A DNA stretch of 64,000 nt, from positions 62,001-126,000 of the forward strand of contig NZ_SZXJ01000035.1 in assembly GCF_005281345.1 (NCBI RefSeq), in the 5' to 3' direction. A program made the translations under genes and the position numbers. Numbering within the stretch: the stretch's first letter is position 1; every line of letters begins with the position of its first letter. The notes beneath the pieces are model-generated. The model saw nothing but the letters and a program-made list of their open reading frames with translations, was not told where the DNA came from and made no database searches. Origin of the DNA: Citrobacter sp. wls619 (lineage in GTDB: Bacteria > Pseudomonadota > Gammaproteobacteria > Enterobacterales > Enterobacteriaceae). Positions 26,907-36,665 of this stretch are shown here, in pieces.

Positions 26907-26957
26907 AAAGATATGCCAACACACATTTGACCGTGATTATTTAACGCGCTAATTTTT

Positions 26958-26973
26958 CGTTATGTTGATCACA
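26958..26973. promoter_or_regulatory. Possible CRP site between the divergent island operons
   Basis: CGTTA-N6-TCACA matches the CRP consensus TGTGA-N6-TCACA perfectly on the right half and at three of five positions on the left. It sits about 80 bases upstream of the hexonate transporter start, a sensible place for catabolite activation. It is a weak call. Confidence 0.35.
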
Positions 26974-27014
26974 TTCGTATCAAAAGAATGGTGATCTTAA
27001 AATAGGTTTTAAAT

Positions 27015-27041
27015 ATTGTGGTCAGGCCACTAGACCACAAT
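27015..27041. promoter_or_regulatory. Palindromic operator candidate for the GntR regulator
   Basis: Perfect nine-base arms ATTGTGGTC (27015-27023) and GACCACAAT (27033-27041) flank a nine-base spacer that itself contains GGCCAC. The TGGTC...GACCA pattern resembles operators of FCD-type GntR proteins. It ends directly before the AAGAGGA ribosome site of the transporter gene, so binding or RNA folding could control expression. Confidence 0.6.
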
Positions 27042-27054
27042 AAGAGGATATATC

Positions 27055-28344
27055 ATGAAAAGAAAAACAATGGGATGGCTTATCGTTTTTCTTCTTTTTA
27101 TAGTTTACATGCTTAACTATATGGATCGTTCAGCATTGTCGATCACCGCTCCACTCATCGAAAAGGAATTAGGATTCAATGCTGCTGAGATGGGTATGAT
27201 ATTCAGCGCATTCTTTGTTGGTTATGCACTATTTAACTTTATCGGTGGCTGGGCCAGTGACCGATTTGGCCCCAAGACAGTATTTCTGGTCGCCGCATTA
27301 CTCTGGTCAGTATTTTGTGGGATGACCAGTCTGGTTACTGGCTTATGGACTATGCTGGCTGTTCGCGTATTATTCGGCATGGCTGAAGGGCCGGTCAGTG
27401 CTGCAGGTAATAAAATAATCAATAACTGGATTTCGCGTAAAGAATCGGCCACTGCCATCGGTATTTTCAGCGCAGGTTCGCCGTTGGGCGGCGCAATTTC
27501 CGGTCCGGTGGTTGGTCTGCTGGCTCTTTCATTAGGCTGGCGTCCGGCATTCGGTATTATTTTCCTGTTTGGTTTAGCCTGGGTATTACTTTGGTATTTC
27601 ATTGCCAGTGATAAACCCTCAAAAAGTAAACACCTCGCCCCGGAAGAACGGGTCGATTTTGAAAACCATGATGACATCATTTTAGCGGATGACGGTAAAG
27701 CGATGCCTTCTCTCGGCTACTACATGAAGCAGCCGATGGTGTGGGCAACGACGCTGGCCTTCTTCAGCTATAACTACATACTCTTTTTCTTCCTGACCTG
27801 GTTCCCAAGCTATCTGAACCACTCGCTACACCTTGATATTAAAGAAATCAGTATTGCAACGGTGATCCCCTGGGTGATTGGTGCAATCGGCATGGTATTG
27901 GGGGGCGTATGCTCTGACTTTATCTATCGGGTAACGGGCAACGCCCTGCTTTCTCGCCGTCTCATTCTCGGTGTTTGCCTGGCTGGAGCGGCAATCTGTG
28001 TGGCGGTTTCTGGAACGGTTACCACTATCGGCAGTGCCGTTGGATTGATGTCAGTCTCGTTATTCCTGCTGTATTTGACTGGACCTATTTATTGGGCAGT
28101 TATTCAGGATGTCGTGCACAAAGATAAAGTGGGTAGCGTCGGTGGTGCCATGCATGGGCTGGCAAATATATCCGGAATTATTGGCCCTTTGGTCACCGGA
28201 TTTATTGTTCAGTTCAGCGGTAAATATGATTACGCATTCTATCTGGCTGGTGCTATTGCGATTGTTTCCAGCTGCCTGGTATTCGTATTTGTCAAAAATA
28301 AAGGATTAAAAACAAATGAAAGTCAAAGCTGTCTACATCAATAA
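27055..28344 (+). CDS. MFS transporter of the anion:cation symporter family (hexonate/hexuronate uptake)
   Basis: This 429-residue, twelve-helix MFS protein has the ACS-type start (YMLNYMDRSALSITAPLI), GGWASDRFGPKTVF after helix 2 and GMAEGPVSAAGNKIINNW in the fourth-fifth helix region. Related proteins (ExuT, LgoT, YdfJ) import hexuronates or aldonates. It is first in a unit with a zinc dehydrogenase, mannonate dehydratase and mannonate oxidoreductase, so L-gulonate, D-mannonate or a related sugar acid is the likely substrate. AAGAGGA precedes the ATG. It overlaps the next gene by 29 bases. Confidence 0.87.
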   Translation: MKRKTMGWLIVFLLFIVYMLNYMDRSALSITAPLIEKELGFNAAEMGMIFSAFFVGYALFNFIGGWASDRFGPKTVFLVAALLWSVFCGMTSLVTGLWTMLAVRVLFGMAEGPVSAAGNKIINNWISRKESATAIGIFSAGSPLGGAISGPVVGLLALSLGWRPAFGIIFLFGLAWVLLWYFIASDKPSKSKHLAPEERVDFENHDDIILADDGKAMPSLGYYMKQPMVWATTLAFFSYNYILFFFLTWFPSYLNHSLHLDIKEISIATVIPWVIGAIGMVLGGVCSDFIYRVTGNALLSRRLILGVCLAGAAICVAVSGTVTTIGSAVGLMSVSLFLLYLTGPIYWAVIQDVVHKDKVGSVGGAMHGLANISGIIGPLVTGFIVQFSGKYDYAFYLAGAIAIVSSCLVFVFVKNKGLKTNESQSCLHQ

Positions 28345-29341
28345 ACCTGGTGAAATTGAAACCCGTTGGGTTGATTACCCGGAAAAGAAAGATAATGAAG
28401 TATTAATAAAGGTTGATGCTGCTGGAATATGTGGCTCTGATATAGGTGCATTTCGCGGCACTAACCCCCTGGTGACCTATCCACGTATTATTGGACATGA
28501 AGTCACGGGTATTGTTATTAAACAAGGCAAGGGTATGCCAGCAAATATTAAGGAAGGTGACCGCGTTATCGTTGATCCTTATATTTATTGTGGTCATTGC
28601 TACCCCTGTTCAGTGGGGAGAACAAATTGCTGTGAAAACCTGAAGGTCATTGGCGTACATATTGATGGTGCAATGCAGGAGGTGGTTGCTCACCCCGCGC
28701 ATTTGATTCACAAAATCCCGGATGACGTCGCCACTGAGATGGCTCCGTTGGCTGAACCATTGACTATCGCACTGCATGCGCTACATCGCGCCAAACTGAC
28801 GGCCGGGGAGCATATCGCCATTATTGGAGCCGGTGCGATTGGTCTGATGGCAGCATTGAGCGCATTGCGCTACGGTGCGACGCCAATTCTGATCGATATC
28901 GTGGACGAACGACTTCAGTACGCAAAATCGCTGGGCGTGCCTTACGTCATCAATCCGTCGAACACCCAGGTTGTTGAGGCGATTAAAGATATCACGCAGG
29001 GGACGATGGCACAGGTTGTCGTCGAAGCATCTGGTGCCAACAGTGCAATTCGCGAAACGCTGGATCTTGCTTCGTTTGCGGGTCGTATTGCTTTCACCGG
29101 CTGGCCAAAACAGGAGACATCGTTACCCACTAACCTGATCACGTTTAAAGAGTTGGATCTGCGCGGATCACGTACCAGTGCTGGCGAATTCGAAGAAGCG
29201 TTACAGATGCTGGCTACGCTGAACATTAATCCTGCAGATGTCGTCAGCAAGGTGGTGAATATTGATGATGTGCCTGACGCCGTGAAGGAACTCGCTCAAT
29301 ACCCGGAACGCTATCTGAAGATCAATGCGACCTTTCATTAA
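28316..29341 (+). CDS. Zinc-dependent sugar-acid/alcohol dehydrogenase (RspB/LgoD-like)
   Basis: This 341-residue medium-chain dehydrogenase has catalytic zinc ligands in GICGSDIG and GHEVTG. The structural-zinc lobe is altered: [16 protein letters not shown] keeps four cysteines. The Rossmann motif is [10 protein letters not shown]. It resembles E. coli RspB and L-galactonate-5-dehydrogenase LgoD. Upstream of a fructuronate/mannonate pair, it could oxidise L-gulonate at C5 to D-fructuronate; the exact substrate is inferred. The ATG lies inside the transporter gene with AAAGGA upstream, so the two are probably translationally coupled. Confidence 0.85.
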   Translation: MKVKAVYINKPGEIETRWVDYPEKKDNEVLIKVDAAGICGSDIGAFRGTNPLVTYPRIIGHEVTGIVIKQGKGMPANIKEGDRVIVDPYIYCGHCYPCSVGRTNCCENLKVIGVHIDGAMQEVVAHPAHLIHKIPDDVATEMAPLAEPLTIALHALHRAKLTAGEHIAIIGAGAIGLMAALSALRYGATPILIDIVDERLQYAKSLGVPYVINPSNTQVVEAIKDITQGTMAQVVVEASGANSAIRETLDLASFAGRIAFTGWPKQETSLPTNLITFKELDLRGSRTSAGEFEEALQMLATLNINPADVVSKVVNIDDVPDAVKELAQYPERYLKINATFH

Positions 29342-29361
29342 TTTTTCCAGGAGATAAAGCA

Positions 29362-30546
29362 ATGGAACAAACCTGGCGTTGGTATGGCCCGAACGATCCC
29401 GTGTCGTTGTCCGATGTTCGTCAAGCCGGTGCAACGGGTGTGGTAACTGCACTGCACCATATTCCAAACGGTGAAGTCTGGTCCGTAGAAGAAATTCTCA
29501 AACGCAAAGCGATCGTGGAAAAAGCGGGTCTGGTCTGGTCGGTCGTGGAAAGCGTGCCGATCCATGAAGACATCAAGACCCACACGGGCCAGTACGATCT
29601 GTGGATCAAGAATTACCAGCAGACGCTGCGCAATCTCGCCCAATGCGGCATCTTTACCGTGTGCTACAACTTCATGCCGGTTCTGGACTGGACCCGTACC
29701 GACCTGGAGTATGTGCTACCCGACGGTTCAAAGGCTCTGCGCTTTGACCAGATTGAGTTTGCCGCCTTTGAGCTGCATATCCTCAAGCGTCCCGGTGCGG
29801 AAGCGGACTACAGCGCGGAGGAAATTGCCCAGGCTCACCAGCGTTTTGCGGATATGAGCGAAGAGGACAAAGCCCGGCTGACGCGAAATATCATTGCCGG
29901 TCTGCCAGGTGCCGAGGAAGGCTATACGCTGGATCAATTCCGTAGCCACCTTGCAACCTATAAAGATATCGACAAAGCAGCCTTACGGGAAAATTTCGCC
30001 TGGTTCCTGAAAGCCATTATCCCGGTAGCGGAAGAAGTGGGTGTACGTATGGCGGTTCATCCGGATGATCCACCGCGCCCAATTCTTGGCCTGCCGCGCA
30101 TCGTTTCTACTGTAGAAGATATGCAGTGGATGGTGGATACCGTAAGCAGTACCGCCAACGGTTTTACGATGTGTACAGGATCTTACGGCGTACGCGCAGA
30201 CAACGATTTGGTGGATATGATCAAACAGTTCGGCCCGCGGATTTACTTTACGCACCTGCGTTCCACACAACGCGAAGAGAATCCCAAAACCTTCCATGAG
30301 GCGGCACATCTTTCCGGGGATGTCGATATGTACAACGTCGTGAAAGCGATAGTCGAAGAAGAACAGCGGCGTAAAGCGGAAGGCAACGCCTCACTTATCC
30401 CCATGCGACCAGACCATGGTCATCAAATGCTTGATGATCTGAAAAAGAAAACCAACCCAGGGTATTCCGCTATTGGTCGCCTTAAAGGCCTGGCTGAAGT
30501 ACGCGGCGTTGAACTGGCTATCCAGCGTGCCTTCTTCAATCAGTAA
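29362..30546 (+). CDS. uxuA: Mannonate dehydratase, UxuA type
   Basis: This 394-residue protein is the same length as E. coli UxuA and very close to it throughout: [16 protein letters not shown] at the start, [46 protein letters not shown] and [18 protein letters not shown] at the end. It converts D-mannonate to 2-keto-3-deoxygluconate. The conserved His/Cys/Asp metal ligands lie in the HPDDPPR, CTGSYG, HLRST and DHGH motifs. A core uxuA is expected elsewhere in the genome, so this may be a second copy tied to the island. A strong hairpin terminator follows the stop. Confidence 0.92.
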   Translation: MEQTWRWYGPNDPVSLSDVRQAGATGVVTALHHIPNGEVWSVEEILKRKAIVEKAGLVWSVVESVPIHEDIKTHTGQYDLWIKNYQQTLRNLAQCGIFTVCYNFMPVLDWTRTDLEYVLPDGSKALRFDQIEFAAFELHILKRPGAEADYSAEEIAQAHQRFADMSEEDKARLTRNIIAGLPGAEEGYTLDQFRSHLATYKDIDKAALRENFAWFLKAIIPVAEEVGVRMAVHPDDPPRPILGLPRIVSTVEDMQWMVDTVSSTANGFTMCTGSYGVRADNDLVDMIKQFGPRIYFTHLRSTQREENPKTFHEAAHLSGDVDMYNVVKAIVEEEQRRKAEGNASLIPMRPDHGHQMLDDLKKKTNPGYSAIGRLKGLAEVRGVELAIQRAFFNQ

Positions 30547-30554
30547 CCACATTG

Positions 30555-30583
30555 CCGCATGGTATCCCCGCCATGCGGTTTTT
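30555..30583 (+). terminator. Intrinsic terminator after the uxuA-like gene
   Basis: Arms CCGCATGG (30555-30562) and CCATGCGG (30571-30578) form a GC-rich stem followed by TTTTT. It separates the first three genes of the unit from the oxidoreductase gene, which may need its own promoter or readthrough. Confidence 0.8.
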
Positions 30584-30602
30584 CACTTTCAGTCAGGACC
30601 GG

Positions 30603-30626
30603 TCTTTGATAGCGCATTATCAAAGA
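30603..30626. promoter_or_regulatory. Perfect palindrome upstream of the mannonate oxidoreductase gene
   Basis: Nine-base arms TCTTTGATA and TATCAAAGA flank a six-base GCGCAT centre. It lies 25 bases before the ATG and just before the AGGAG at 30641-30645. A regulator operator is the simplest reading; it differs from the palindrome at 27015-27041. Confidence 0.5.
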
Positions 30627-30651
30627 AGATCATCAATGACAGGAGTTTGTC

Positions 30652-32124
30652 ATGGACAAGAATCTCGCCACCGCCCAGATTTCCACCCCACGCCCGCGCT
30701 GGGATCGTTCACGCCTTGTTTCGCGCATCGTACATCTTGGTTGCGGTGCTTTTCACCGCGCTCATCAGGCACTCTATACACATCATTTGCTGGAAAGCAG
30801 TGACAGCGACTGGGGTATCTGTGAGGTCAACCTGATGCCCGGAAACGATGCCACACTGATTCAAAACCTGAAGGCGCAGGATCTGCTGTACACCGTTGCC
30901 GAGCGCGGAGCACAAACGACAGAGCTTAAAATCATTGGCGCGATGAAAGAAGCGCTGCATCCTGAGTTTGACGGCTGTGAAGCCATTATCCACGCAATGG
31001 CACGTCCAGAAACGGCTATCGTTTCACTGACCATCACCGAAAAAGGATATTGCACAGATGCCGCCAGCGGCGAGCTGGATCTGAATCATCCGTTTATCCA
31101 GCACGACATTGCTCACCCACAGTCCCCCAAATCCGCAATGGGTTATATCGTCGAAGCCCTCGCGCTACGCCGCCAGCAGGGATTGAAGGCTTTTACTGTG
31201 CTGTCCTGCGACAACGTGCGAGAAAATGGCCACGTCGCAAAAACCGCGGTCCTGGGTTTAGCCGCCGAGCGCGATCCGCAGCTGGCTGAGTGGATTGCCG
31301 AACAGGCAACGTTCCCCTGCACGATGGTAGACCGCATCGTTCCGGCAGCAACAGAAGAGACGTTAGCGCAAATCGCTGAACAGCTTGGGGTAGATGATCC
31401 CTGTGCCATTGCCTGTGAGCCGTTCCGTCAGTGGGTGATTGAAGATAACTTTGTCAATGGGCGTCCGGACTGGGATCGCGTGGGCGCACAGTTTGTAGCA
31501 GATGTGGTGCCTTTTGAGATGATGAAGTTACGCATGCTCAACGGCAGCCACTCTTTCCTGGCGTACCTTGGTTATCTGGGCGGGTATGAAACGATTGCCG
31601 ATACGATGACCAACCCGGCGTATCGCAATGCAGCGCGGGCTTTAATGCTCAATGAACAAGCGCCGACGCTGTCGATGCCGGAAGGAACAGACCTTGCGGC
31701 TTATGCAGAGCTGCTGATTGCGCGCTTTACTAATCCATCACTGAAGCACCGAACCTGGCAAATTGCGATGGATGGCAGCCAGAAATTACCGCAACGCTTG
31801 CTGGACCCCATTCGACTCCATCTGAAAAAAGGCGCAGACGCTCGCCATCTGACGTTGGGAGTCGCCGGTTGGATGCGCTACATCAGCGGTGTGGATGAAC
31901 AAGGTCATCCGATTGAGGTGATAGATCCGCTGTCAGCGCAGTATCAGGCTATTTATCAACAGTATCAATCAATAGAAGAACGTGTCCGGGCGCTGTTAAC
32001 CATTGACACTATCTTTGGGCGAGACCTTTGCGAGAACACAGACTTTATCGAACGCGTAACCGCTGCCTGTCAGCAGTTGCACAGCGTAGGCGCACGTGCC
32101 GCGGTAGCCGCTCTACGCCAATAG
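30652..32124 (+). CDS. Mannonate/fructuronate oxidoreductase (UxuB/YeiQ/YdfI family)
   Basis: This is a 490-residue long-chain mannitol-dehydrogenase-family enzyme. The N-terminal NAD motif is IVHLGCGAFHRAHQALY, SLTITEKGYC follows, and the active-site block MVDRIVPAAT and KLRMLNGSHS carries the catalytic Lys and Asn. It interconverts D-fructuronate (or a related ketonate) and D-mannonate, feeding the adjacent dehydratase. UxuB, YeiQ and YdfI are hard to separate by eye; this protein resembles YeiQ closely in places. In E. coli the rsp cluster also pairs such an enzyme with an RspB-like dehydrogenase, an MFS protein and a GntR regulator. Confidence 0.88.
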   Translation: MDKNLATAQISTPRPRWDRSRLVSRIVHLGCGAFHRAHQALYTHHLLESSDSDWGICEVNLMPGNDATLIQNLKAQDLLYTVAERGAQTTELKIIGAMKEALHPEFDGCEAIIHAMARPETAIVSLTITEKGYCTDAASGELDLNHPFIQHDIAHPQSPKSAMGYIVEALALRRQQGLKAFTVLSCDNVRENGHVAKTAVLGLAAERDPQLAEWIAEQATFPCTMVDRIVPAATEETLAQIAEQLGVDDPCAIACEPFRQWVIEDNFVNGRPDWDRVGAQFVADVVPFEMMKLRMLNGSHSFLAYLGYLGGYETIADTMTNPAYRNAARALMLNEQAPTLSMPEGTDLAAYAELLIARFTNPSLKHRTWQIAMDGSQKLPQRLLDPIRLHLKKGADARHLTLGVAGWMRYISGVDEQGHPIEVIDPLSAQYQAIYQQYQSIEERVRALLTIDTIFGRDLCENTDFIERVTAACQQLHSVGARAAVAALRQ

Positions 32125-32134
32125 CGTGGTGTGA

Positions 32135-32806
32135 TTAAAGACCCACGATCTGTCTGACATAGGCCAGATGTTCCAGCGATTTTTGGTAAGCACCGTCAGC
32201 ATCAGCCTGGCGGATCGCATCCACAATCGCTTTATGCTGTGTATTCATGCTGGTTAATACATCCCGATTGCCGGAACGTTTGTCCAGTCCGGCATACGGG
32301 ATATTAACGCGCTGTTCCCACAGCATTCGCGACATATCAAGCAGTACGCGGTTCTGGCTGGCTTCTGATACTGTTAAATGAAATTGCTTATCGAGGGAAT
32401 AAAAACCATGCACATTGTTTTCGCTAATGGCCTTTTCCATGCTGAGATGCAGTGCTTCAAGCTGGCTAATGAGATCATCTTTCCCGGCCTGAGCAGCAAG
32501 ACGCGCACAATGGCTGTCGACCAACTCACGCGAATAGAGGATTTCTTCAATCGTATAATCACTGGTGGAATGCTTTTTATCAGCAACAATCACACCATTA
32601 CCTGACTGGATGGTGATCCATCCGGAAATCTCCAGCACAATCAGCGCTTCTCTGAGCGATGCGCGACTTACGCCAAGTTGCTTCGCCAGCTCACGTTCGG
32701 GGGGTAAGAAGCTTCCCGGCGGAAAAATACCATCATTGATGAGCTTAATGATGAGATTGGCTATCTTTTGATAGAGCCGCTCCTGTTTTACCTCAGGAAT
32801 AACCAT
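32135..32806 (-). CDS. GntR-family (FCD) transcriptional regulator, UxuR/RspR-like
   Basis: This 223-residue regulator has an N-terminal winged helix (FLPPERELAKQLGVSRASLREAL) and a C-terminal FCD ligand domain with FYSLDKQFHLTVSEASQN and NTQHKAIVDAI carrying the metal/ligand histidines. It is convergent with the oxidoreductase gene, with ten bases between stops, and most likely controls the plus-strand hexonate unit. Candidate binding sites are the palindromes at 27015-27041 and perhaps 30603-30626. GGGAGA precedes the ATG. Confidence 0.88.
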   Translation of the reverse strand: MVIPEVKQERLYQKIANLIIKLINDGIFPPGSFLPPERELAKQLGVSRASLREALIVLEISGWITIQSGNGVIVADKKHSTSDYTIEEILYSRELVDSHCARLAAQAGKDDLISQLEALHLSMEKAISENNVHGFYSLDKQFHLTVSEASQNRVLLDMSRMLWEQRVNIPYAGLDKRSGNRDVLTSMNTQHKAIVDAIRQADADGAYQKSLEHLAYVRQIVGL

Positions 32807-32949
32807 GTGTCTCCCGTTCTCTTATCTGTGCGATTTTTAACTGATTTATCATATCATTCCTGGAGTTAAGAAACGCACGTCAGAGTCAGTTCATGTATCA
32901 CACATCACGATGATATTTTTTCTTATTGTGTGCAGACAGAGTCTTTCAC

Positions 32950-34143
32950 TTATGCAGACCCCAAATCCTGTGCACATGCCCAGGCGCTCGACCACGCCCA
33001 CTGGAAGTTATACCCACCCAACCAGCCGGTGACATCCATCACTTCACCAATAAAGTACAGCCCTGGCACTTTGCGGGCTTCCATCGTGCGCGAAGACAGT
33101 TCGTTGGTATCCACGCCACCCAGCGTGACCTCCGCTGTGCGATACCCTTCCGTACCGTTCGGCTGCACCCGCCATTCAGTTAACGTCTCCACCAGCGTTT
33201 GCTGATCGCGCACGTTAAGTTGTTTCAGCGTTACATCCGGGATTTGCCCTAATTGCTGCAGGCATTCCACCAGACGTTTCGGCAACTGCATCGCTAACGT
33301 GTTCTTTAAGCTCTGATTTGGATGTGCGCTTCGTTGTTCGTCGAGAAAGCTCGCAAGGTCAACATCCGGCAACAAATTAATGCTGACAAATTCGCCGGGC
33401 TGCCAAAAACTGGAAATTTGCAAAACGGCCGGACCTGAAAGCCCACGGTGCGTAAAGAGCAGGTTTTCACGAAATACGGTGCCGTCTTCAGCGGTGATTA
33501 CGGAAGGAACAGACACGCCTGAGAGCACCTGAAGCTGCTCCAGCAGTGGCTTATGCAACGTAAAGGGCACCAGGCCTGCGCGCGTCGGCAACACCTTCAG
33601 TCCAAACTGTTCGGCAATTTTATAACCAAACGGCGTTGCCCCCAGACCCGGCATGGAAAGCCCACCGGAGGCAATCACCAATTTCTTCGCACCGACCGTC
33701 ATCCCGTTCAGTTCCAGGATGAAGCCGTCATCATCTCGTGTGACGCTCAGGACTTCGCTACGTAACCGCATCGTAACGTTACCTTTTTCGCACTCGGCAA
33801 CCAGCATATCGACGATTTGTTGGGCCGAATCATCGCAGAACAGCTGACCAAGCGTTTTTTCGTGCCAGGCAATGCCGTGTTTCCCCACCAGATCGATAAA
33901 GTCCCACTGTGTATAGCGAGCCAGCGCCGATTTGCAAAAATGCGGGTTTTGACTCAAATATGCAGCCGGTTCCACATAAAGATTGGTAAAGTTACAACGC
34001 CCTCCGCCGGACATGAGGATCTTACGTCCCGGCTTTTTACCATTATCAATCAGCAGTACTTGACTGCCTGCTTGCCCTGCCTGCGCGGCACAGAACATAC
34101 CCGCTGCGCCAGCGCCTATAATAACGGTATCAAACCTTTCCAC
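32950..34143 (-). CDS. yhiN: BaiN/HI0933-family flavoprotein YhiN
   Basis: This 397-residue FAD protein starts with the dinucleotide motif VIIGAGAAGMFCAAQAG, followed by KILMSGGGRCNFTN and the C-terminal TGWLGGYNFQWAWSSAWACAQ typical of the HI0933 family. It closely matches E. coli YhiN. The reaction is not established. The frame continues upstream to 34209, but the GTG at 34143 gives the E. coli-type N-terminus (MERFDTVIIG). It lies directly after the island and marks return to the core gene order. Confidence 0.9.
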   Translation of the reverse strand: MERFDTVIIGAGAAGMFCAAQAGQAGSQVLLIDNGKKPGRKILMSGGGRCNFTNLYVEPAAYLSQNPHFCKSALARYTQWDFIDLVGKHGIAWHEKTLGQLFCDDSAQQIVDMLVAECEKGNVTMRLRSEVLSVTRDDDGFILELNGMTVGAKKLVIASGGLSMPGLGATPFGYKIAEQFGLKVLPTRAGLVPFTLHKPLLEQLQVLSGVSVPSVITAEDGTVFRENLLFTHRGLSGPAVLQISSFWQPGEFVSINLLPDVDLASFLDEQRSAHPNQSLKNTLAMQLPKRLVECLQQLGQIPDVTLKQLNVRDQQTLVETLTEWRVQPNGTEGYRTAEVTLGGVDTNELSSRTMEARKVPGLYFIGEVMDVTGWLGGYNFQWAWSSAWACAQDLGSA

Positions 34144-34372
34144 GTTGCGATCCTCTCTAAAAAGCGGGCGTGAATTGTAAAGATTCCTCAGTGGTCGCAC
34201 CAGCACCAAACTATCAATAATAGGTATTTATATGAATTCTATAGGATAATTCTTTAGTGGTGTAAAACAAAGCAGGAGACAAATCAAAAAAACTCTATAT
34301 TTCACTTTGCCCGCGCCGCCAAAGTCACTGATAATGCGCCGCGTTCATGTCCTCAAAATGGCGTAACGTCCT

Positions 34373-35872
34373 ATGCTACATTTGTTTGCTGGCCTGGATT
34401 TACATACCGGGCTTTTATTATTGCTTGCTCTGGCTTTTGTGCTGTTCTACGAAGCAATTAACGGCTTCCACGATACAGCCAATGCTGTCGCAACCGTGAT
34501 CTATACCCGTGCAATGCGTTCGCAATTGGCGGTGGTCATGGCTGCGTTGTTCAACTTCTTTGGTGTTTTGCTGGGTGGTCTCAGCGTAGCGTATGCCATC
34601 GTGCATATGCTACCAACGGATCTGCTGCTCAACATGGGTTCTTCACATGGCCTCGCCATGGTGTTCTCCATGCTGCTGGCGGCAATTATCTGGAACCTCG
34701 GTACCTGGTACTTTGGTCTGCCTGCATCCAGCTCCCACACGCTGATTGGCGCGATCATCGGTATTGGTTTAACCAATGCGTTGATGAACGGGACTTCAGT
34801 GGTGGACGCACTTAACATCCCGAAAGTGCTCAATATTTTCGGTTCGCTGATCATTTCCCCTATTGTCGGTCTGGTGTTCGCTGGCGGTCTGATCTTCTTG
34901 CTGCGTCGTTACTGGAACGGCACCAAGAAGCGGGCGCGTATTCACCTGACGCCAGCAGAGCGTGAAAAGAAAGATGGTAAGAAAAAGCCGCCGTTCTGGA
35001 CGCGTATCGCGCTGATCCTCTCCGCTATCGGTGTGGCGTTCTCTCATGGCGCTAACGATGGGCAGAAAGGTATTGGTCTGGTAATGCTGGTACTGATTGG
35101 CGTAGCGCCTGCAGGTTTCGTGGTGAATATGAATGCTTCTGGTTACGAAATTACGCGTACCCGTGATGCTATCAATAACGTCGAAACCTACTTCCAGCAG
35201 CGCCCTGACCTGCTCAAACAGGCGACCGGCGTTGATCAGTTGATTCCGTCTCCGACGGAAACGGCGACAACGACACCAGCAGAGTTCCATTGTCACCCGG
35301 CAAATACCATCAACGCGCTTGAGCGTGCGAAAGGTATGTTGGCGAACCTGGAAACCTACGACAAGCTAAGCGTTGAGCAGCGTAGCCAGCTGCGTCGCAT
35401 TATGCTGTGCATTTCTGATACGACCGATAAAGTCGTGAAACTGCCTGGCGTAAGCAGCGACGATCAGCGCCTGCTGAAGAAACTGAAAACCGACATGCTG
35501 AGCACCATTGAGTACGCACCCGTGTGGATTATCATGGCTGTTGCTCTGGCTCTGGGCTGCGGTACGATGATTGGCTGGCGTCGCGTGGCGACCACTATCG
35601 GTGAGAAAATCGGTAAGAAAGGCATGACCTATGCTCAGGGGATGTCGGCACAGATGACTGCCGCAGTCTCTATCGGTCTCGCCAGTTACACCGGTATGCC
35701 TGTTTCCACCACTCACGTTCTCTCCTCTTCTGTTGCAGGGACGATGGTTGTTGACGGTGGCGGTTTGCAGCGTAAAACGGTAACCAGCATTCTGATGGCC
35801 TGGGTCTTCACCCTGCCAGCAGCGATTATCCTTTCCGGGGTGCTGTACTGGCTCTCCCTGAAGCTAATCTAA
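34373..35872 (+). CDS. pitA: Low-affinity inorganic phosphate (metal-phosphate) transporter PitA
   Basis: This 499-residue, ten-helix-type PiT symporter is the same length as E. coli PitA. The two family signatures are present: [20 protein letters not shown] near the N-terminus and [12 protein letters not shown] at about residue 223, with [12 protein letters not shown] near the C-terminus. A soluble cytoplasmic loop of about 130 residues separates the halves. It takes up phosphate as a neutral metal phosphate with protons. The start is 229 bases from the divergent yhiN; a strong bidirectional terminator follows. Confidence 0.96.
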   Translation: MLHLFAGLDLHTGLLLLLALAFVLFYEAINGFHDTANAVATVIYTRAMRSQLAVVMAALFNFFGVLLGGLSVAYAIVHMLPTDLLLNMGSSHGLAMVFSMLLAAIIWNLGTWYFGLPASSSHTLIGAIIGIGLTNALMNGTSVVDALNIPKVLNIFGSLIISPIVGLVFAGGLIFLLRRYWNGTKKRARIHLTPAEREKKDGKKKPPFWTRIALILSAIGVAFSHGANDGQKGIGLVMLVLIGVAPAGFVVNMNASGYEITRTRDAINNVETYFQQRPDLLKQATGVDQLIPSPTETATTTPAEFHCHPANTINALERAKGMLANLETYDKLSVEQRSQLRRIMLCISDTTDKVVKLPGVSSDDQRLLKKLKTDMLSTIEYAPVWIIMAVALALGCGTMIGWRRVATTIGEKIGKKGMTYAQGMSAQMTAAVSIGLASYTGMPVSTTHVLSSSVAGTMVVDGGGLQRKTVTSILMAWVFTLPAAIILSGVLYWLSLKLI

Positions 35873-35884
35873 GCGCATGCACAG

Positions 35885-35920
35885 TAAAAAAGCGGGTCAG
35901 GAAACTGACCCGCTTTTTTT
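35885..35920. terminator. Bidirectional terminator between pitA and uspB
   Basis: AAAAAGCGGGTCAG and CTGACCCGCTTTTTTT pair around a GAAA loop, with A and T runs on the two sides. It can stop both pitA and the convergent uspB transcript. Confidence 0.92.
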
Positions 35921-35936
35921 ATATCTGTCGTAGAAA

Positions 35937-36272
35937 TCAGTGCCAGATAATCAGCGCGACCATACTGATTAACACCAGCCCACATAACGCGCTGGTAAGG
36001 ATGAACTGACCGCGAACCCGCTCACAGCGGCGAATAAACTCATCGTCATGATGATCACGGTAACGCTGAGCGTAGATATACCACACCAGACGCATCTGCT
36101 TGTTAGGTTGCCCATGCGAGGTAAAAAAGCCGCCCCCATCGACATACTGGTAAAGTAATGGATCGCAACCACGAAGTACCACTAACAGTGCGCGTAGCGA
36201 AGAAAAATAACGCGCCATATTAACAATGCAAACGACACATAAAGCCCAGAATAACGCAATGGTGCTTATCAT
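35937..36272 (-). CDS. uspB: Universal stress protein B
   Basis: This is a 111-residue inner-membrane protein with a helix at each end (about 4-22 and 89-109) and a charged middle with [20 protein letters not shown]. It is almost the same as E. coli UspB. In E. coli it is a stationary-phase, sigma-S-dependent gene divergent from uspA that affects ethanol resistance. The arrangement is kept here. Confidence 0.94.
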   Translation of the reverse strand: MISTIALFWALCVVCIVNMARYFSSLRALLVVLRGCDPLLYQYVDGGGFFTSHGQPNKQMRLVWYIYAQRYRDHHDDEFIRRCERVRGQFILTSALCGLVLISMVALIIWH

Positions 36273-36665
36273 ATCTCCTCCCCGGCGACCCGCCCACGGA
36301 AATCCTTTCCGGGACTACCGCTCCCCGATACCCTGCCAAACCATTCAGTGAAGAGTACAACTGAAACCGCTCGTGTTAGTGTCACGCATCCGAGCGCCTC
36401 TCTAAATAGTGTAGGAGATCAGTTAATTTTTTTGCCAGAAGGTTAAGCACTATCAATGCAATTAACTAAAAAATTTGTTTAACTACTTGGCAAGCAAGGC
36501 GGATTGACGGATTATCCCGGTCGCTATAATGTAAGGATAGTCCTTATAAGGTACGTTTTTACGACTGGGCTAGCCCCGCGCACAACGTTCGCAGGACGCG
36601 GATGACGCGGCGGCAAATGAACGCCAGCAGGCTAGTCATCGACAACTTATGGAAGGAGTAACACT
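36273..36665. other. uspB-uspA divergent regulatory region
   Basis: This 393-base interval has no gene. It carries the divergent promoters of uspB and uspA. The uspA promoter is readable at 36504-36530, and an AT-rich stretch lies at about 36420-36480. The last 100 bases before uspA would form its untranslated leader. Confidence 0.6.
36504..36530 (+). promoter_or_regulatory. Sigma-70 promoter of uspA
   Basis: TTGACG (-35) and TATAAT (-10) lie 15 bases apart, a short spacer that fits a promoter needing activation or growth arrest. It matches the position of the single uspA promoter known in E. coli. Confidence 0.65.

Noticed and set aside
30603-30626. FNR box reading of the palindrome TTTGATA...TATCAAA
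   Set aside because: FNR half-sites need a four-base spacer (TTGAT-N4-ATCAA); here eight bases separate them, so an FNR dimer would not fit. It is kept only as an unassigned palindrome.
18139-32806. Prophage or integrative element origin of the catabolic island
   Set aside because: No integrase, tRNA target, direct-repeat attachment sites or transposase are visible at either edge, so a mobile mechanism cannot be supported even though the island differs from E. coli.
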